Assembly (NCBI GenBank): GCA_007115705.1
Contig: QXEO01000247.1
Coordinates: 17,365,952 to 17,429,951, forward strand
Direction: 5' to 3'
DNA: 64,000 nt
Source: Dactylis glomerata
Taxonomy: Eukaryota; Streptophyta; Magnoliopsida; Poales; Poaceae
A program made the position numbers and the translations under genes. Of this stretch, positions 12,067 through 23,886 are shown piece by piece (position 1 is the first letter of the stretch; each line of letters starts with the position of its first letter). The notes beneath the pieces are model-generated. The model did no database searches. It saw only the letters and a list, made by a program, of their open reading frames with translations, and had not been told where the DNA came from.

Positions 12067-14110
12067 AGCATCCCCAAGCTTAACTCCTGCTCGTCCTCGA
12101 GTAGGTAAGTGATAACAAAACAATAATTTTTTAGGTGACATGCACCAACAAAATCTTGATCAAAATGATGTAAAGCATTGAGTGCTGAGATCAAAGTACT
12201 CTAAACACAGGCATAAAAGATATAATCTTGACAATAGAACTTAGCAACCATGTTATAACATGAAAAGTAACACAAACAAAAGATCATGAGTAATAATGCA
12301 TTGAAAGTCATTTGTTTGTTTCGAGCATATAGAAAAACATAGCAAAGTGGTATTCAGCTTGTTCCTCATGGAGTAGCAAAACATAAATGCATAGGACACC
12401 TTCAAGTTTAAGAAGGCGGCTAGATACAAATAATTTGAGAACAAGCAATACCATAATCATGAATCAATCAATAATAAATTTTGGGACTATGCACATTATA
12501 CTAAGAATGACAACTATGCTCTCTTAGACGGTGCATAAAGGTAGAAGGTGAAGACTCAACATAAAAGTAAAAGAAAGGCTCTTCACAAAGGGAACCATTG
12601 ATTGCAAGTTTTTATAAACCTTCCAAAAATTATGGTACTAATTAGCTTTGAGCTCTCATTGCCCCCATCACAGGCATCTTGAGTGGTTAAGGTTAATGCG
12701 AGTACAAATATGAGATATATTCTTGAAAAATCATAAGTTGAAAATCTCATGTCCCGTGAATACAAGTACTTAAACCATGCTAATCGACTTAGGTCCCAAG
12801 CAAGTTCTTGTCATTGTAAGCATACATGTATCATCGAGAACGCCAATGGGGTACCTCCTGCCCGATAACATGGAAACTAGCCCACATCAAAATGACAAGA
12901 CAAACATACAATGAACACCTCGACATCTCTTTTATTTACCATTGGGTATAGCTTGTTATTTTGAGATGCGTCGTCGAATGTCCACTATGGTTATGCTATA
13001 AATTTCCACCATGAATGATGCATGGTTTAGATTAGCGGCCCAGGCGTTTCTCTAACACATATACAAACTCTATGAACTCACAAGTTTCCAACTCCTTTCA
13101 CACAGATAAGCATCCATAAACAAAAGATCACAATATCAACTAAATAAGAATAAGTGCAATGTTGAAAGCGTGCCCCATGATAGCATGGCTGAGCTAACTC
13201 CCAACTTACAACTTGCAAGCATATAATCAACATAAGAGAGCCACAATGTTCAAGTTTATTAAGTGTAAGAAAGTAAATGTGCCGTCAGGTTCGTGAGAGC
13301 TTTACTAACTAATTTTCTCATAACAAAAATTTTAATTTGAAAGATAGATAAAAGCAAGACGAATATACTTGGAATAGCAAATTGCTAATAGGTAGATATG
13401 GTGGACACATTGGAAAAACTTTGGTTTTTGGGAGTTGGATGCATGAGAAGTATTCCCTCTCAATACAGATGAAGGCTAGCAAAAGACTGGGAGTGACCAA
13501 CTAAGAGAGCAATAACGGCCATAATCATGCATAGAACCAAAGCATAAAGTGGTATCACAAGTCAAAAACCAAATGATCATAGAGGCTTGAGGCGACTAGT
13601 TTGTAGTCAAACATGGTGTAAGCATGCGCCAAGTCAATCCAAATAAAGCATCAAAGGAGAAAACCACAATAATATGCTCCCATATAATAAAAACAACGCA
13701 TGATTCTTTCAAAGGCACATTAAGCAATCTCAGTCATTTGAGACAAGTCATGCTACAGCAATAACTACTAAGCATATAATCAAAATAACATCAAGCATGA
13801 CATGCAAAAGTCTAAGCCACAGTCTCAACAAGCTCCCATTTGTACCACTATAAGCATGAAACTTTTTACTCTTTTTTAACACCAATCAACCTTTTTGAAA
13901 CAACTCTTAAAGATGAAAATCAACATAGACCAGAGGTCTAAACACACCTAGCTACAAAGAACTAACAAGTTCTGAACAAAAATCAAGGCAAAAAATGAAA
14001 GCTGAACGCAGTACTAGAAAAAGAGAACACTCGTTAAACGATAAGAATGAAAACTAGAGTGTTCTTGGCAATAAAAATGGAGTGTGTCTTCTTCGAAAGA
14101 AACATGTTGG
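12067..14110 (-). mobile_element. Interior of A left of the Tat insertion, copy 2
   Basis: Second copy of 3249-5292, ending in the GTTGG target site at 14106-14110. No coding capacity is seen. Confidence 0.85.
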
Positions 14111-15068
14111 TGTCGGGGGGATGACCCCCGGTAGGGTCAAGAGACTAGAAAGACTCATCTATGATTGACTTATGCCGGGTTATCAAGGAAAGGGCCTGGC
14201 CGGAATATAAGAGCATCGGCCAGGCCGGCATATATGTATATCCCGGCTGGTGTCTGGATATGCCGGCATAGCCGGAATACTTATAGAAGTGTGCCGGCAT
14301 ATACTCAGATATGCCGGCCTAACCATTTTTTGTGTTGTGCAGGAGCAGGGGAGGCCGGATTACCCGACCCTCGTAGGTCGTTGGTCCGGCATATATGTCC
14401 TGGATATGGCCAACGGTCATATCCGGGATACTTAAGTCAACCAAGGTGTCACATCCCTACAATCAAGGAAGAAAACATCCAAGCATGGTAGCAGAGTAAG
14501 ATGGCAGGGTGCACAGTGGAGGTTACCTACCCTCACTGTGCACAAGTACAAGCTTACCTCAGAATGGTAAGGTCACAGTTCAAGAAGTACAAGGTACAGC
14601 AAGAGGAGTCCCATCGAGAGCAATCAGGGAGAAAGTCGTGGGCGTCTGCCCTCGACAGCAAGTCCTGTTTGGAGTGTAGTTGGTGTCTCCTGGTCTTCTA
14701 TGACCGTTGTAACCCTGGCCACCACTATATAAGGTGGCACAGGGAGTCCTAGCAAAGGGTTGGAGGATAGAAGGTTGGTTGGCCGATAGTTAAAGGTCGA
14801 GCTCTCCTTACTTTCTCACTTAGCAGTTCATCTTCCTTCTCTAGCAGAGAGCTTGGAAGCACCATTGTGGTGTACTACATCAACCCATATATACAATCAG
14901 TAGAGCAGGAGTAGGGGTGTTATCTCCTTACGAGAGCCCCGAACCTGGGTAGATCAGTGTCTCTTTCTGTCGTGCTTTTAGCTCGTTCCCCTCTCCCGAA
15001 TCCTCCAGCATCTAGTTCGGCCCCCATTTAAGCCATCCTATGGCATATGTTGTTTCACCACGACGACA
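14111..15068 (+). repeat. 5' LTR of Tat element, copy 2
   Basis: 958 bases, one T shorter than the other copies in the T run near 14978. Otherwise the same as 5293-6251. Confidence 0.93.
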
Positions 15069-15955
15069 TTTGGCGCCCACCGTGGGGCAGATCGATATGC
15101 TGGGCGGAGTGTTTATTCGGACGGGGTCTGTGATAGCAGCTTCGGGAGTGCGCGTGGTCTCTGGCCTCGTCCAGAGGCTAGGCTCGCTCAGTTTCGTCAG
15201 TGACAACGCCGGTTGTCTCGGTGGCCGGCCGTTCCCCAGGGATGGCCGGATTATGTCTTTCGGTTCCCACGAGGTGTACGTGGGAACTGAGAGAGTTCGC
15301 AGGCAGGAGGTGCTGGTGGCGTCGGATCCTCCGTCACATCGGCTGGCTCACGCTGGGCGTGGCGCTCGCCCAGTAGAGTCGGCTGAGGTGATGATGGCTG
15401 GCACATCCGTGCCGCCGGCGGAAGATGCCGGCAAAGCAGCAGCGGCCGGAGCTTCTCCTCCGGAGCCGCCGAAGGTCAAGAGGTCGGCGCGTCCTCCGTT
15501 GGAGCGTGTGGAGAACCTGGCCGGCACTTCAGGTGTGCCGGCTAGGGGCGAAGTTCTTCTTCCCATCATCGACCGGCTTCTCGAGCCGGTGCGATCCGGA
15601 GCAGATCCGGAGCAGACAAGGGAGGTCCTGGAGGGATCTCGTCAGGCCCTCGTCGACGAGGCCCTGGCCATGAACCAGGAGCGCGAACGGTTTAACCGGC
15701 AACTCCGTGAGTATGAAGCAGCCCATGGTTTTACTCCTGTAGTAATCCGGCCTAGCCGGATAGAAGAGGTTAAAACTAGAGGCAGAAATCTTAATGCTGA
15801 GATAGGAAAAGATGCTAGAGATAAGAGTCATACTGCAACCAGTACTGTGCCTAAGGTAGTCTATAGTTCGCCAGTAAAGAACCTTAGAGCAGCGGCCGAG
15901 GTAGCTAAGGATTTATCTTGTTTATCCGGCGAAGCACTGCGTGAGCAGCAAGCCC
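15040..15955 (+). pseudogene. gag: Gag of Tat, copy 2, truncated
   Basis: Identical to the first ~305 codons of gag in copy 3 (23858-24773). The reading then runs into unrelated sequence at 15956 and continues open for 44 codons to a stop at 16087-16089. It lacks the capsid domain, the zinc knuckle and the protease, so it is a fragment. Confidence 0.88.
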
Positions 15956-17635
15956 TTATACCTGAGGCCGTCGCCTGTGTTGCTATCAGGCCACGCGAGG
16001 TGCCCAGTGCGGGACTACGGATGCGGCCGACCTGTTTGCGGGGAAGTGTTTCCGGAGCAAGGGCTCCAGCATCGGCTGCAATGTATTAGGTACAGATGCG
16101 ATGTGGAGCATCCCCTGAACCCAAGCATAAACATGTACTCCAGCATCGGAAGTACGAAATTAAGGTTTGTTAAAAATGCAGGCTAGCTCTGGTTGGTATG
16201 GAGGCGGCGGGCATGTCTACGTGGAGCCAATGGAGGCGTGGGTAGAGGCCCGGTCCAGGTTCAAGCGAGGATGGTCTTCTGCAAGGAAGGCGTTTGAGGA
16301 TTTTGTTAGCTTAGGCTTTATACGCACAGAGTTAAGGTCCTTCGTTGAACAGAGGTCGCTGAAGAGAGAGATATTTCCATGTGGCAGAGGTCTTTTTTTG
16401 TAGTTTAGGATTTGGCTGCACAGATATTGTTTGACTAGTTGAATGCCCGTGCGTTGCCTGTCCTAAACATTTTCCTCACACATCTATAAAAAGTGAAAAG
16501 TACAATTCAAATGTAATAAAAGCAAAACCCAAATAATTACCCTCTTATGAAAGCGGATGTATACAATTCTAGTAAGATATGTACGCTTCGATGCACTTAG
16601 TGACGTGGATAGCTTTTTTAAGATATTTAAGTTGCCCAATGTTTTTTCTTAGGAATACATCGAATTGGCGTGGCAGTATGAAAGTAAAAAATTATATAAC
16701 ACAACTTGATACCACATTACAACCAAATTATGTTGTTCCTTGTAAAAATACATACATAACTGATATCAGAAAATAGCATGTCGAGGTCTCATATATGCTA
16801 GAAGGAGTAGTATATTACTGAAATGTACATAGTAAAAGGTAATCAAACTAAAATAATCATCCTATTAGGCGACAACACCAAACAAAAACCATATACCATA
16901 GGCTCAAAATTATTAACTTTTTAGCAATCATAATACAATGAAGATAACAGAATTCACAAAGGTGTTATAAGACATAAGAAAAACAAATTTTTGTCCAATG
17001 GAAAATAATTTTGAATAACCTTTGAAAATACCAACTGTAAGTGCACTCACGAACAAAATAAAGAGGATATATAAGTGATTTTGACAAATAAATATTTATG
17101 TGGACCACGACATTTCTAACACATATACCATCCAAGTACATAATATATCATAGTAGATGATGCTCATACATAGCTTTTAGTTATATAATTAATAAAAATG
17201 TTAATAAAACTTGACCAGAGTCAAATATGCCACGCCACCAAAGAAACTTGAAGAACCATCGTCATTGACAGTTCTTTCTGAACTTGAGCAGACAAATTCC
17301 ATTACAACTTAACTTGTATGTCATACTTTGATCTTACAGAACATAATTTACAGAGTAGATTGATACTCATACTTAGCTTTCGGTTGTACAAGTAAATAAC
17401 AATGTTAACAAAACTTGACCAGAGACAAATATGCCACGCCAGCAAATTCCATTACAGCTTAACTTGTATGTATCACATGAGCTTCACTTAGATTTCTCCA
17501 CTTAAATATTCCATGAACATAATTTTGTCGTTCCTTGAATGCAACTTTTTATACCAGAAACAATCCATGAACCTCCATTTACCATAGCAATGCAATCAGG
17601 TTACAAAAATCAGGTCCTTGCACTTTTCATATATC
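15956..17635. other. Unique stretch between tandem copies 2 and 3
   Basis: The only sequence in the left 27 kb that is not duplicated. The first ~450 bases are GC-richer, with short open frames (one at 16167-16403, 78 codons, plus strand, including VEPMEAWVEARSRFKRGWSSARKAFEDF), and may be a gene fragment. I do not recognise it. A GAATGCCCGTGCGTTGC word at about 16440 is common at ends of small grass transposons. The rest is AT-rich. Confidence 0.5.
17139..17473. repeat. Imperfect tandem duplication
   Basis: Unit 1 (17139-17340) and unit 2 (17341-17473) share ACATAAT...GTAGAT...ACTTGACCAGAG and CCATTACA...CTTAACTTGTATGT. Unit 2 lacks about 60 internal bases. The units are clearly diverged, so the duplication is much older than the tandem copies around it. 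Confidence 0.75.
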
Positions 17636-18800
17636 ACATATTCAAAACAAAAAATTGCACCCTAAAAATGTGCATTTTTTTCTTAATTGTCACTGTATAT
17701 TTTACCTGATATAACTAACATTTTTAGAAAAATGCAACCGCTTAATGAATTATTGGAAAAAAATGCATCTCGAGTATACAGATTTGGAAAAGAATGGACC
17801 ACTATCAAAGAATATTAAGTTATGTTAAAGGGTTGTGTTAGTTCATTTTCATAATATCCTATATATTGTGTAGAGGAGTGATGACAAACTCAAAACAGCT
17901 TTTATGCGCATTGTAAATAAAAGATCAAGAAGTGTCAAAGGTAAAGAACAAAAAATGATAAAATGGTAAGAGGTGCTACCTTGTCCTTTTTTCTTCTGAT
18001 GTAGTTCGAATCAGCAAGCTACTCGTCCACTAAGTCATAGTCAATCCCACCGAGAGAATCAAGTGTTTTTTAATCCTTCATGTTAATAACTTACGAGCAC
18101 CAATCACCAATGTATATCGATTATTATTTTTCATAAATATATGCCACACCAAATGTTGACAGTAAGTTAAACATGAGAAAATAATATGTAAAAGAGAGAA
18201 CGCTAGTAATAAGAAAAGTGCATTCAGTAACAACTTACTTCATCACACTCCACAAGCCCATAAGGCCATAACCCAACATGCTGAGTGTTGTTCATCTTCT
18301 GAATGATTGTCAGTCATAGCTAGTTTATTTACAAGCCATCTGAACAAGAATTCAAAAAGTGTTCATTATTCAGTGCTAAAAAAATAATATCTTGAGATAA
18401 TGAATTTCACAACAATATTAGAAATCTTAGCCAATATCAAGCAATTAAGTGTTTGCCAATATCGTCCCCTAATACCTCATGTGCTCGTTCAGCGCTTCCT
18501 ATCTCTAACATGATAGAACGAAGAAATTACACATAGATTCCTTAAGGAACATTCACTATGGAACAACACAAGAAAAATATACAAACAATGTACAAACCAT
18601 CACGGTCCTCGCCGCTAGCACTTTAGTAGTAAAGATTAACAAAACTCCTTCAGAATTGCGTGTGTTGCAGACCGCTAGGACTGGCCCTTTTTTCCTTGGT
18701 AGATGCATTAAAGCTCTAAGTAATGTGTGTAAGAGATATCAGATTAATTTTGCATACAAGGGCTGAAGCACACAACTCAATTATGCATACATCTAGGACA
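17636..18800. other. Non-coding flank, copy 3
   Basis: Same sequence as 1-1164 with four one-base indels, for instance in the T run near 17680 and the A run near 18650. It is host DNA outside the foldback element. It carries the same weak minus-strand coding hints, with a stop at 18019-18021, but no recognisable gene. Confidence 0.5.
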
Positions 18801-19251
18801 TATATTTGCTATTGGTTTGAAGTTGGTGGTGAAGGCATTTTTCAGATACATCATTTGAATTCCCAATTTACCACTCAAAAAATCAGATATACTATGGACT
18901 TTACCACCCCCAAGTTAATCTCGTTCTAGCTCTGGTGTATTTGGCCCAGCCTAGAAAAACTTGTGCTATTGCTCTCCTTGCTCTCACTCCCGTACCCTCC
19001 AAGGCGGCAGCGGTGGCTGGCCACACAAGCTGAAGGCGCCGGTGGCCAAGAAAAGGAGATGTAACCGGTGAGCTCGCAAGCAGAGGCGGCTGGTCTCGCT
19101 CTGTCTCACAACGATTCGGGGAAAATGAGTCGAGGGAGATGGGGCAAAATGAAGCGAGACAGCCGCCTCTGTTTGTGAGCTCACCATCAACATCTCCTTT
19201 TCTTCGACAGCGGCGCCTTCGGCTTGTGTGGCCAGCCGTCACCGCTGCCGC
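18801..19251. repeat. Foldback (MITE-like) element, left half, copy 3
   Basis: The left arm (about 18801-19100) is the inverted complement of 42773-42975 followed by about 19135-19251, with a central spacer of ~50 bases. Removing element A restores a palindromic element of about 650 bases. It has no convincing open frame; frames on both strands mirror each other because of the palindrome. The ends (TATATTTGCTATTGG on the left, TATCTTTACTATTGG inverted on the right) do not show a clear target-site duplication, so the superfamily is unknown. Mutator-like or foldback is possible. Confidence 0.75.
19247..19251. repeat. Target-site duplication of A, left
   Basis: GCCGC immediately before the LTR start TGTTAGCGG; the same five bases follow the other LTR at 42768-42772. 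Confidence 0.9.
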
Positions 19252-20883
19252 TGTTAGCGGTGCTAGCCGCCCAGTTGGGAACCCCAAGAGGAAGGTGTGA
19301 TCAGCATAGTAGAAAGTTTCCCTCGATTATGAAACCAAAGTTTAATCGACCAGTAGGAGAAAAAAACCACTTTTGAAGGTTGATGCTAGCTGGCTTTGGC
19401 AACGGCTCCAGAGAATTTTTTTATGGTGCCTGTCTGGGGCATAGCTTCAGCACCAGCAGCAACGTGGAACCTGCACACAATACAACCAAAGTACTTTGCC
19501 CCAACTTGCAGTGAGGTTGTCAATCTCACTGGTTTGCTGTAAACAAAGGATTAAACATATCGTGTGGTAATAGATGTTTGTTTGCAAGAAAGTAAATAAT
19601 GCTTGTAGAAAGTAAACGGTAATATATATGTAAAAGAATGGATCGGGGTCCATAGTACACTAGAGGTGTCTCTCCATAAAGATAAATAACATGCTGGGTA
19701 AACAAATTACAGTTGGGCAACTGACAGAATAAAGAATGCATGGCAATGCATGTACATGTCATGAAGATCACTATGAGATTCACTTGGGCATTACAACATA
19801 ATACATAGACCGTAATTCAACTGCATCTATGACTAATAATCCACCCGCCGGATGTCATCCGAGCAACCGTTGGGTATTAAGTTGCAAGCAACAGATTATT
19901 GCCTTAAGCAAAGTGTGTAATGCAAACAATACAAATGTCCTTGAACACAAGATTGTTGTTTTCTCCCTAGTAGCAACAGTACATCTACAACCTTAGAAGT
20001 TATTGTCACTCTCCCAGATTACTAGACGCATGAACCCACTATCGAGCATAAATACTCCCTCTTGGAGTTACTAGCATCTACTCGGCCAAGATATCTACTA
20101 GCAACGGAGAGCATTCAAGATCATATACAACATAGAGATGATAATTTACAAATCAACTTGACATAGTACTCAATATTCATCGGATCCCAACAAACACAAC
20201 ATGTAGAATTACATAACGATGATCTTGATCATGATAGGCAGCTCACAAGATCTAAACATGAAGCACATGGAGGAGAAGACATCCATCTAGCTATTGCTAT
20301 GGACCCATAGTCCAAGGTAGACTACTCACGCATCACTCCGGAGGTAGGCATGGTGATGAAGAAGGCCTTCGGTGGTGATTCCCCTCTCAGGCAGGGTGCC
20401 GGGAAGAGCTTCTGGACCCTCCCGATCTCGCATCAATGACGGTGGTGGCTTGCAGTATGTTTTCTAGAAAAGAGTTTGGGCCTTTAGGGTTTTCCCATCG
20501 AAGGGATTAAATAGGCGGAAGAGTGATGTCAGGAGGTGGACCAGGTGGTCACACCACCTGGTGGTGCGGCCTAGGGGTGGACCGCGCCACCACCTGGTGT
20601 GGCTGCCCCTTGGTCTGCCTCCGACTCTCCTTTTGACTCCATATTCGTGTCAGGTAATTAGGAACTTCAGCTTTTGTTTCATCCAATTCTGAGAATATTT
20701 CCTGTGTAACTTTTTTGAAATACAAAAACAACACAAAATAGGAACTGGCATTGTGGAATCTTGTTAATAGGTTAGTTCCAGAAAATGCATAAAAACACCA
20801 CGAAGTATAAACAAAACACAAAGCAAATGGTGTATAAACAAGCATGGAGCATCAAAAATTATAGATACGTTTGAGACGTATGA
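19252..20883 (-). repeat. 3' LTR of element A (intact locus)
   Basis: Pairs with the 5' LTR at 41134-42767 and diverges from it by roughly 8 percent over the first ~230 bases, counted by eye. Ends in TGA where the partner ends in TCA. Confidence 0.9.
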
Positions 20884-22927
20884 AGCATCCCCAAGCTTAA
20901 CTCCTGCTCGTCCTCGAGTAGGTAAGTGATAACAAAACAATAATTTTTTAGGTGACATGCACCAACAAAATCTTGATCAAAATGATGTAAAGCATTGAGT
21001 GCTGAGATCAAAGTACTCTAAACACAGGCATAAAAGATATAATCTTGACAATAGAACTTAGCAACCATGTTATAACATGAAAAGTAACACAAACAAAAGA
21101 TCATGAGTAATAATGCATTGAAAGTCATTTGTTTGTTTCGAGCATATAGAAAAACATAGCAAAGTGGTATTCAGCTTGTTCCTCATGGAGTAGCAAAACA
21201 TAAATGCATAGGACACCTTCAAGTTTAAGAAGGCGGCTAGATACAAATAATTTGAGAACAAGCAATACCATAATCATGAATCAATCAATAATAAATTTTG
21301 GGACTATGCACATTATACTAAGAATGACAACTATGCTCTCTTAGACGGTGCATAAAGGTAGAAGGTGAAGACTCAACATAAAAGTAAAAGAAAGGCTCTT
21401 CACAAAGGGAACCATTGATTGCAAGTTTTTATAAACCTTCCAAAAATTATGGTACTAATTAGCTTTGAGCTCTCATTGCCCCCATCACAGGCATCTTGAG
21501 TGGTTAAGGTTAATGCGAGTACAAATATGAGATATATTCTTGAAAAATCATAAGTTGAAAATCTCATGTCCCGTGAATACAAGTACTTAAACCATGCTAA
21601 TCGACTTAGGTCCCAAGCAAGTTCTTGTCATTGTAAGCATACATGTATCATCGAGAACGCCAATGGGGTACCTCCTGCCCGATAACATGGAAACTAGCCC
21701 ACATCAAAATGACAAGACAAACATACAATGAACACCTCGACATCTCTTTTATTTACCATTGGGTATAGCTTGTTATTTTGAGATGCGTCGTCGAATGTCC
21801 ACTATGGTTATGCTATAAATTTCCACCATGAATGATGCATGGTTTAGATTAGCGGCCCAGGCGTTTCTCTAACACATATACAAACTCTATGAACTCACAA
21901 GTTTCCAACTCCTTTCACACAGATAAGCATCCATAAACAAAAGATCACAATATCAACTAAATAAGAATAAGTGCAATGTTGAAAGCGTGCCCCATGATAG
22001 CATGGCTGAGCTAACTCCCAACTTACAACTTGCAAGCATATAATCAACATAAGAGAGCCACAATGTTCAAGTTTATTAAGTGTAAGAAAGTAAATGTGCC
22101 GTCAGGTTCGTGAGAGCTTTACTAACTAATTTTCTCATAACAAAAATTTTAATTTGAAAGATAGATAAAAGCAAGACGAATATACTTGGAATAGCAAATT
22201 GCTAATAGGTAGATATGGTGGACACATTGGAAAAACTTTGGTTTTTGGGAGTTGGATGCATGAGAAGTATTCCCTCTCAATACAGATGAAGGCTAGCAAA
22301 AGACTGGGAGTGACCAACTAAGAGAGCAATAACGGCCATAATCATGCATAGAACCAAAGCATAAAGTGGTATCACAAGTCAAAAACCAAATGATCATAGA
22401 GGCTTGAGGCGACTAGTTTGTAGTCAAACATGGTGTAAGCATGCGCCAAGTCAATCCAAATAAAGCATCAAAGGAGAAAACCACAATAATATGCTCCCAT
22501 ATAATAAAAACAACGCATGATTCTTTCAAAGGCACATTAAGCAATCTCAGTCATTTGAGACAAGTCATGCTACAGCAATAACTACTAAGCATATAATCAA
22601 AATAACATCAAGCATGACATGCAAAAGTCTAAGCCACAGTCTCAACAAGCTCCCATTTGTACCACTATAAGCATGAAACTTTTTACTCTTTTTTAACACC
22701 AATCAACCTTTTTGAAACAACTCTTAAAGATGAAAATCAACATAGACCAGAGGTCTAAACACACCTAGCTACAAAGAACTAACAAGTTCTGAACAAAAAT
22801 CAAGGCAAAAAATGAAAGCTGAACGCAGTACTAGAAAAAGAGAACACTCGTTAAACGATAAGAATGAAAACTAGAGTGTTCTTGGCAATAAAAATGGAGT
22901 GTGTCTTCTTCGAAAGAAACATGTTGG
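20884..22927 (-). mobile_element. Interior of A left of the Tat insertion, copy 3
   Basis: Starts with the purine tract of A (20885-20898) and ends with GTTGG (22923-22927), the left target duplication of the Tat element. No frame worth calling. It lines up with the uninterrupted interior of D, where GTTGGGGTCCAACC at about 61988 shows the empty site. Confidence 0.85.
22923..22927. repeat. Target-site duplication of the Tat element, left
   Basis: GTTGG before the LTR start TGTCGG, repeated after the 3' LTR at 38144-38148. The uninserted relative at about 61988 reads GTTGGGGTCC with one copy. Confidence 0.93.
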
Positions 22928-23886
22928 TGTCGGGGGGATGACCCCCGGTAGGGTCAAGAGACTAGAAAGACTCATCTATGATTGACTTATGCCGGGTTAT
23001 CAAGGAAAGGGCCTGGCCGGAATATAAGAGCATCGGCCAGGCCGGCATATATGTATATCCCGGCTGGTGTCTGGATATGCCGGCATAGCCGGAATACTTA
23101 TAGAAGTGTGCCGGCATATACTCAGATATGCCGGCCTAACCATTTTTTGTGTTGTGCAGGAGCAGGGGAGGCCGGATTACCCGACCCTCGTAGGTCGTTG
23201 GTCCGGCATATATGTCCTGGATATGGCCAACGGTCATATCCGGGATACTTAAGTCAACCAAGGTGTCACATCCCTACAATCAAGGAAGAAAACATCCAAG
23301 CATGGTAGCAGAGTAAGATGGCAGGGTGCACAGTGGAGGTTACCTACCCTCACTGTGCACAAGTACAAGCTTACCTCAGAATGGTAAGGTCACAGTTCAA
23401 GAAGTACAAGGTACAGCAAGAGGAGTCCCATCGAGAGCAATCAGGGAGAAAGTCGTGGGCGTCTGCCCTCGACAGCAAGTCCTGTTTGGAGTGTAGTTGG
23501 TGTCTCCTGGTCTTCTATGACCGTTGTAACCCTGGCCACCACTATATAAGGTGGCACAGGGAGTCCTAGCAAAGGGTTGGAGGATAGAAGGTTGGTTGGC
23601 CGATAGTTAAAGGTCGAGCTCTCCTTACTTTCTCACTTAGCAGTTCATCTTCCTTCTCTAGCAGAGAGCTTGGAAGCACCATTGTGGTGTACTACATCAA
23701 CCCATATATACAATCAGTAGAGCAGGAGTAGGGGTGTTATCTCCTTACGAGAGCCCCGAACCTGGGTAGATCAGTGTCTCTTTCTGTCGTGCTTTTTAGC
23801 TCGTTCCCCTCTCCCGAATCCTCCAGCATCTAGTTCGGCCCCCATTTAAGCCATCCTATGGCATATGTTGTTTCACCACGACGACA
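22928..23886 (+). repeat. 5' LTR of the complete Tat element
   Basis: 959 bases, TG...CA ends. Contains the promoter TATA box at 23543-23550. It drives the genomic RNA and the gag-pol message. Only one difference from the 3' LTR was found. Confidence 0.95.
23543..23550 (+). promoter_or_regulatory. TATA box in the Tat 5' LTR
   Basis: TATATAAG, flanked by the complementary hexamers GCCACC and GGTGGC, which could form a small stem around the box. Transcription would be expected to start roughly 25-35 bases downstream. The same box occurs in the other LTR copies at 5908 and 37800. Confidence 0.75.

Larger units (their letters stand above)
9644..15955. repeat. Tandem segment, copy 2
   Basis: This repeats copy 1 from position 826 onward at a constant offset of 8818, with a single one-base deletion noticed (a T in the Tat LTR near 14978). 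It ends inside the gag frame at 15955, where unique sequence begins. It therefore contains the same flank, foldback arm, A LTR, A interior and Tat LTR as copy 1, but much less of gag. Confidence 0.95.
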
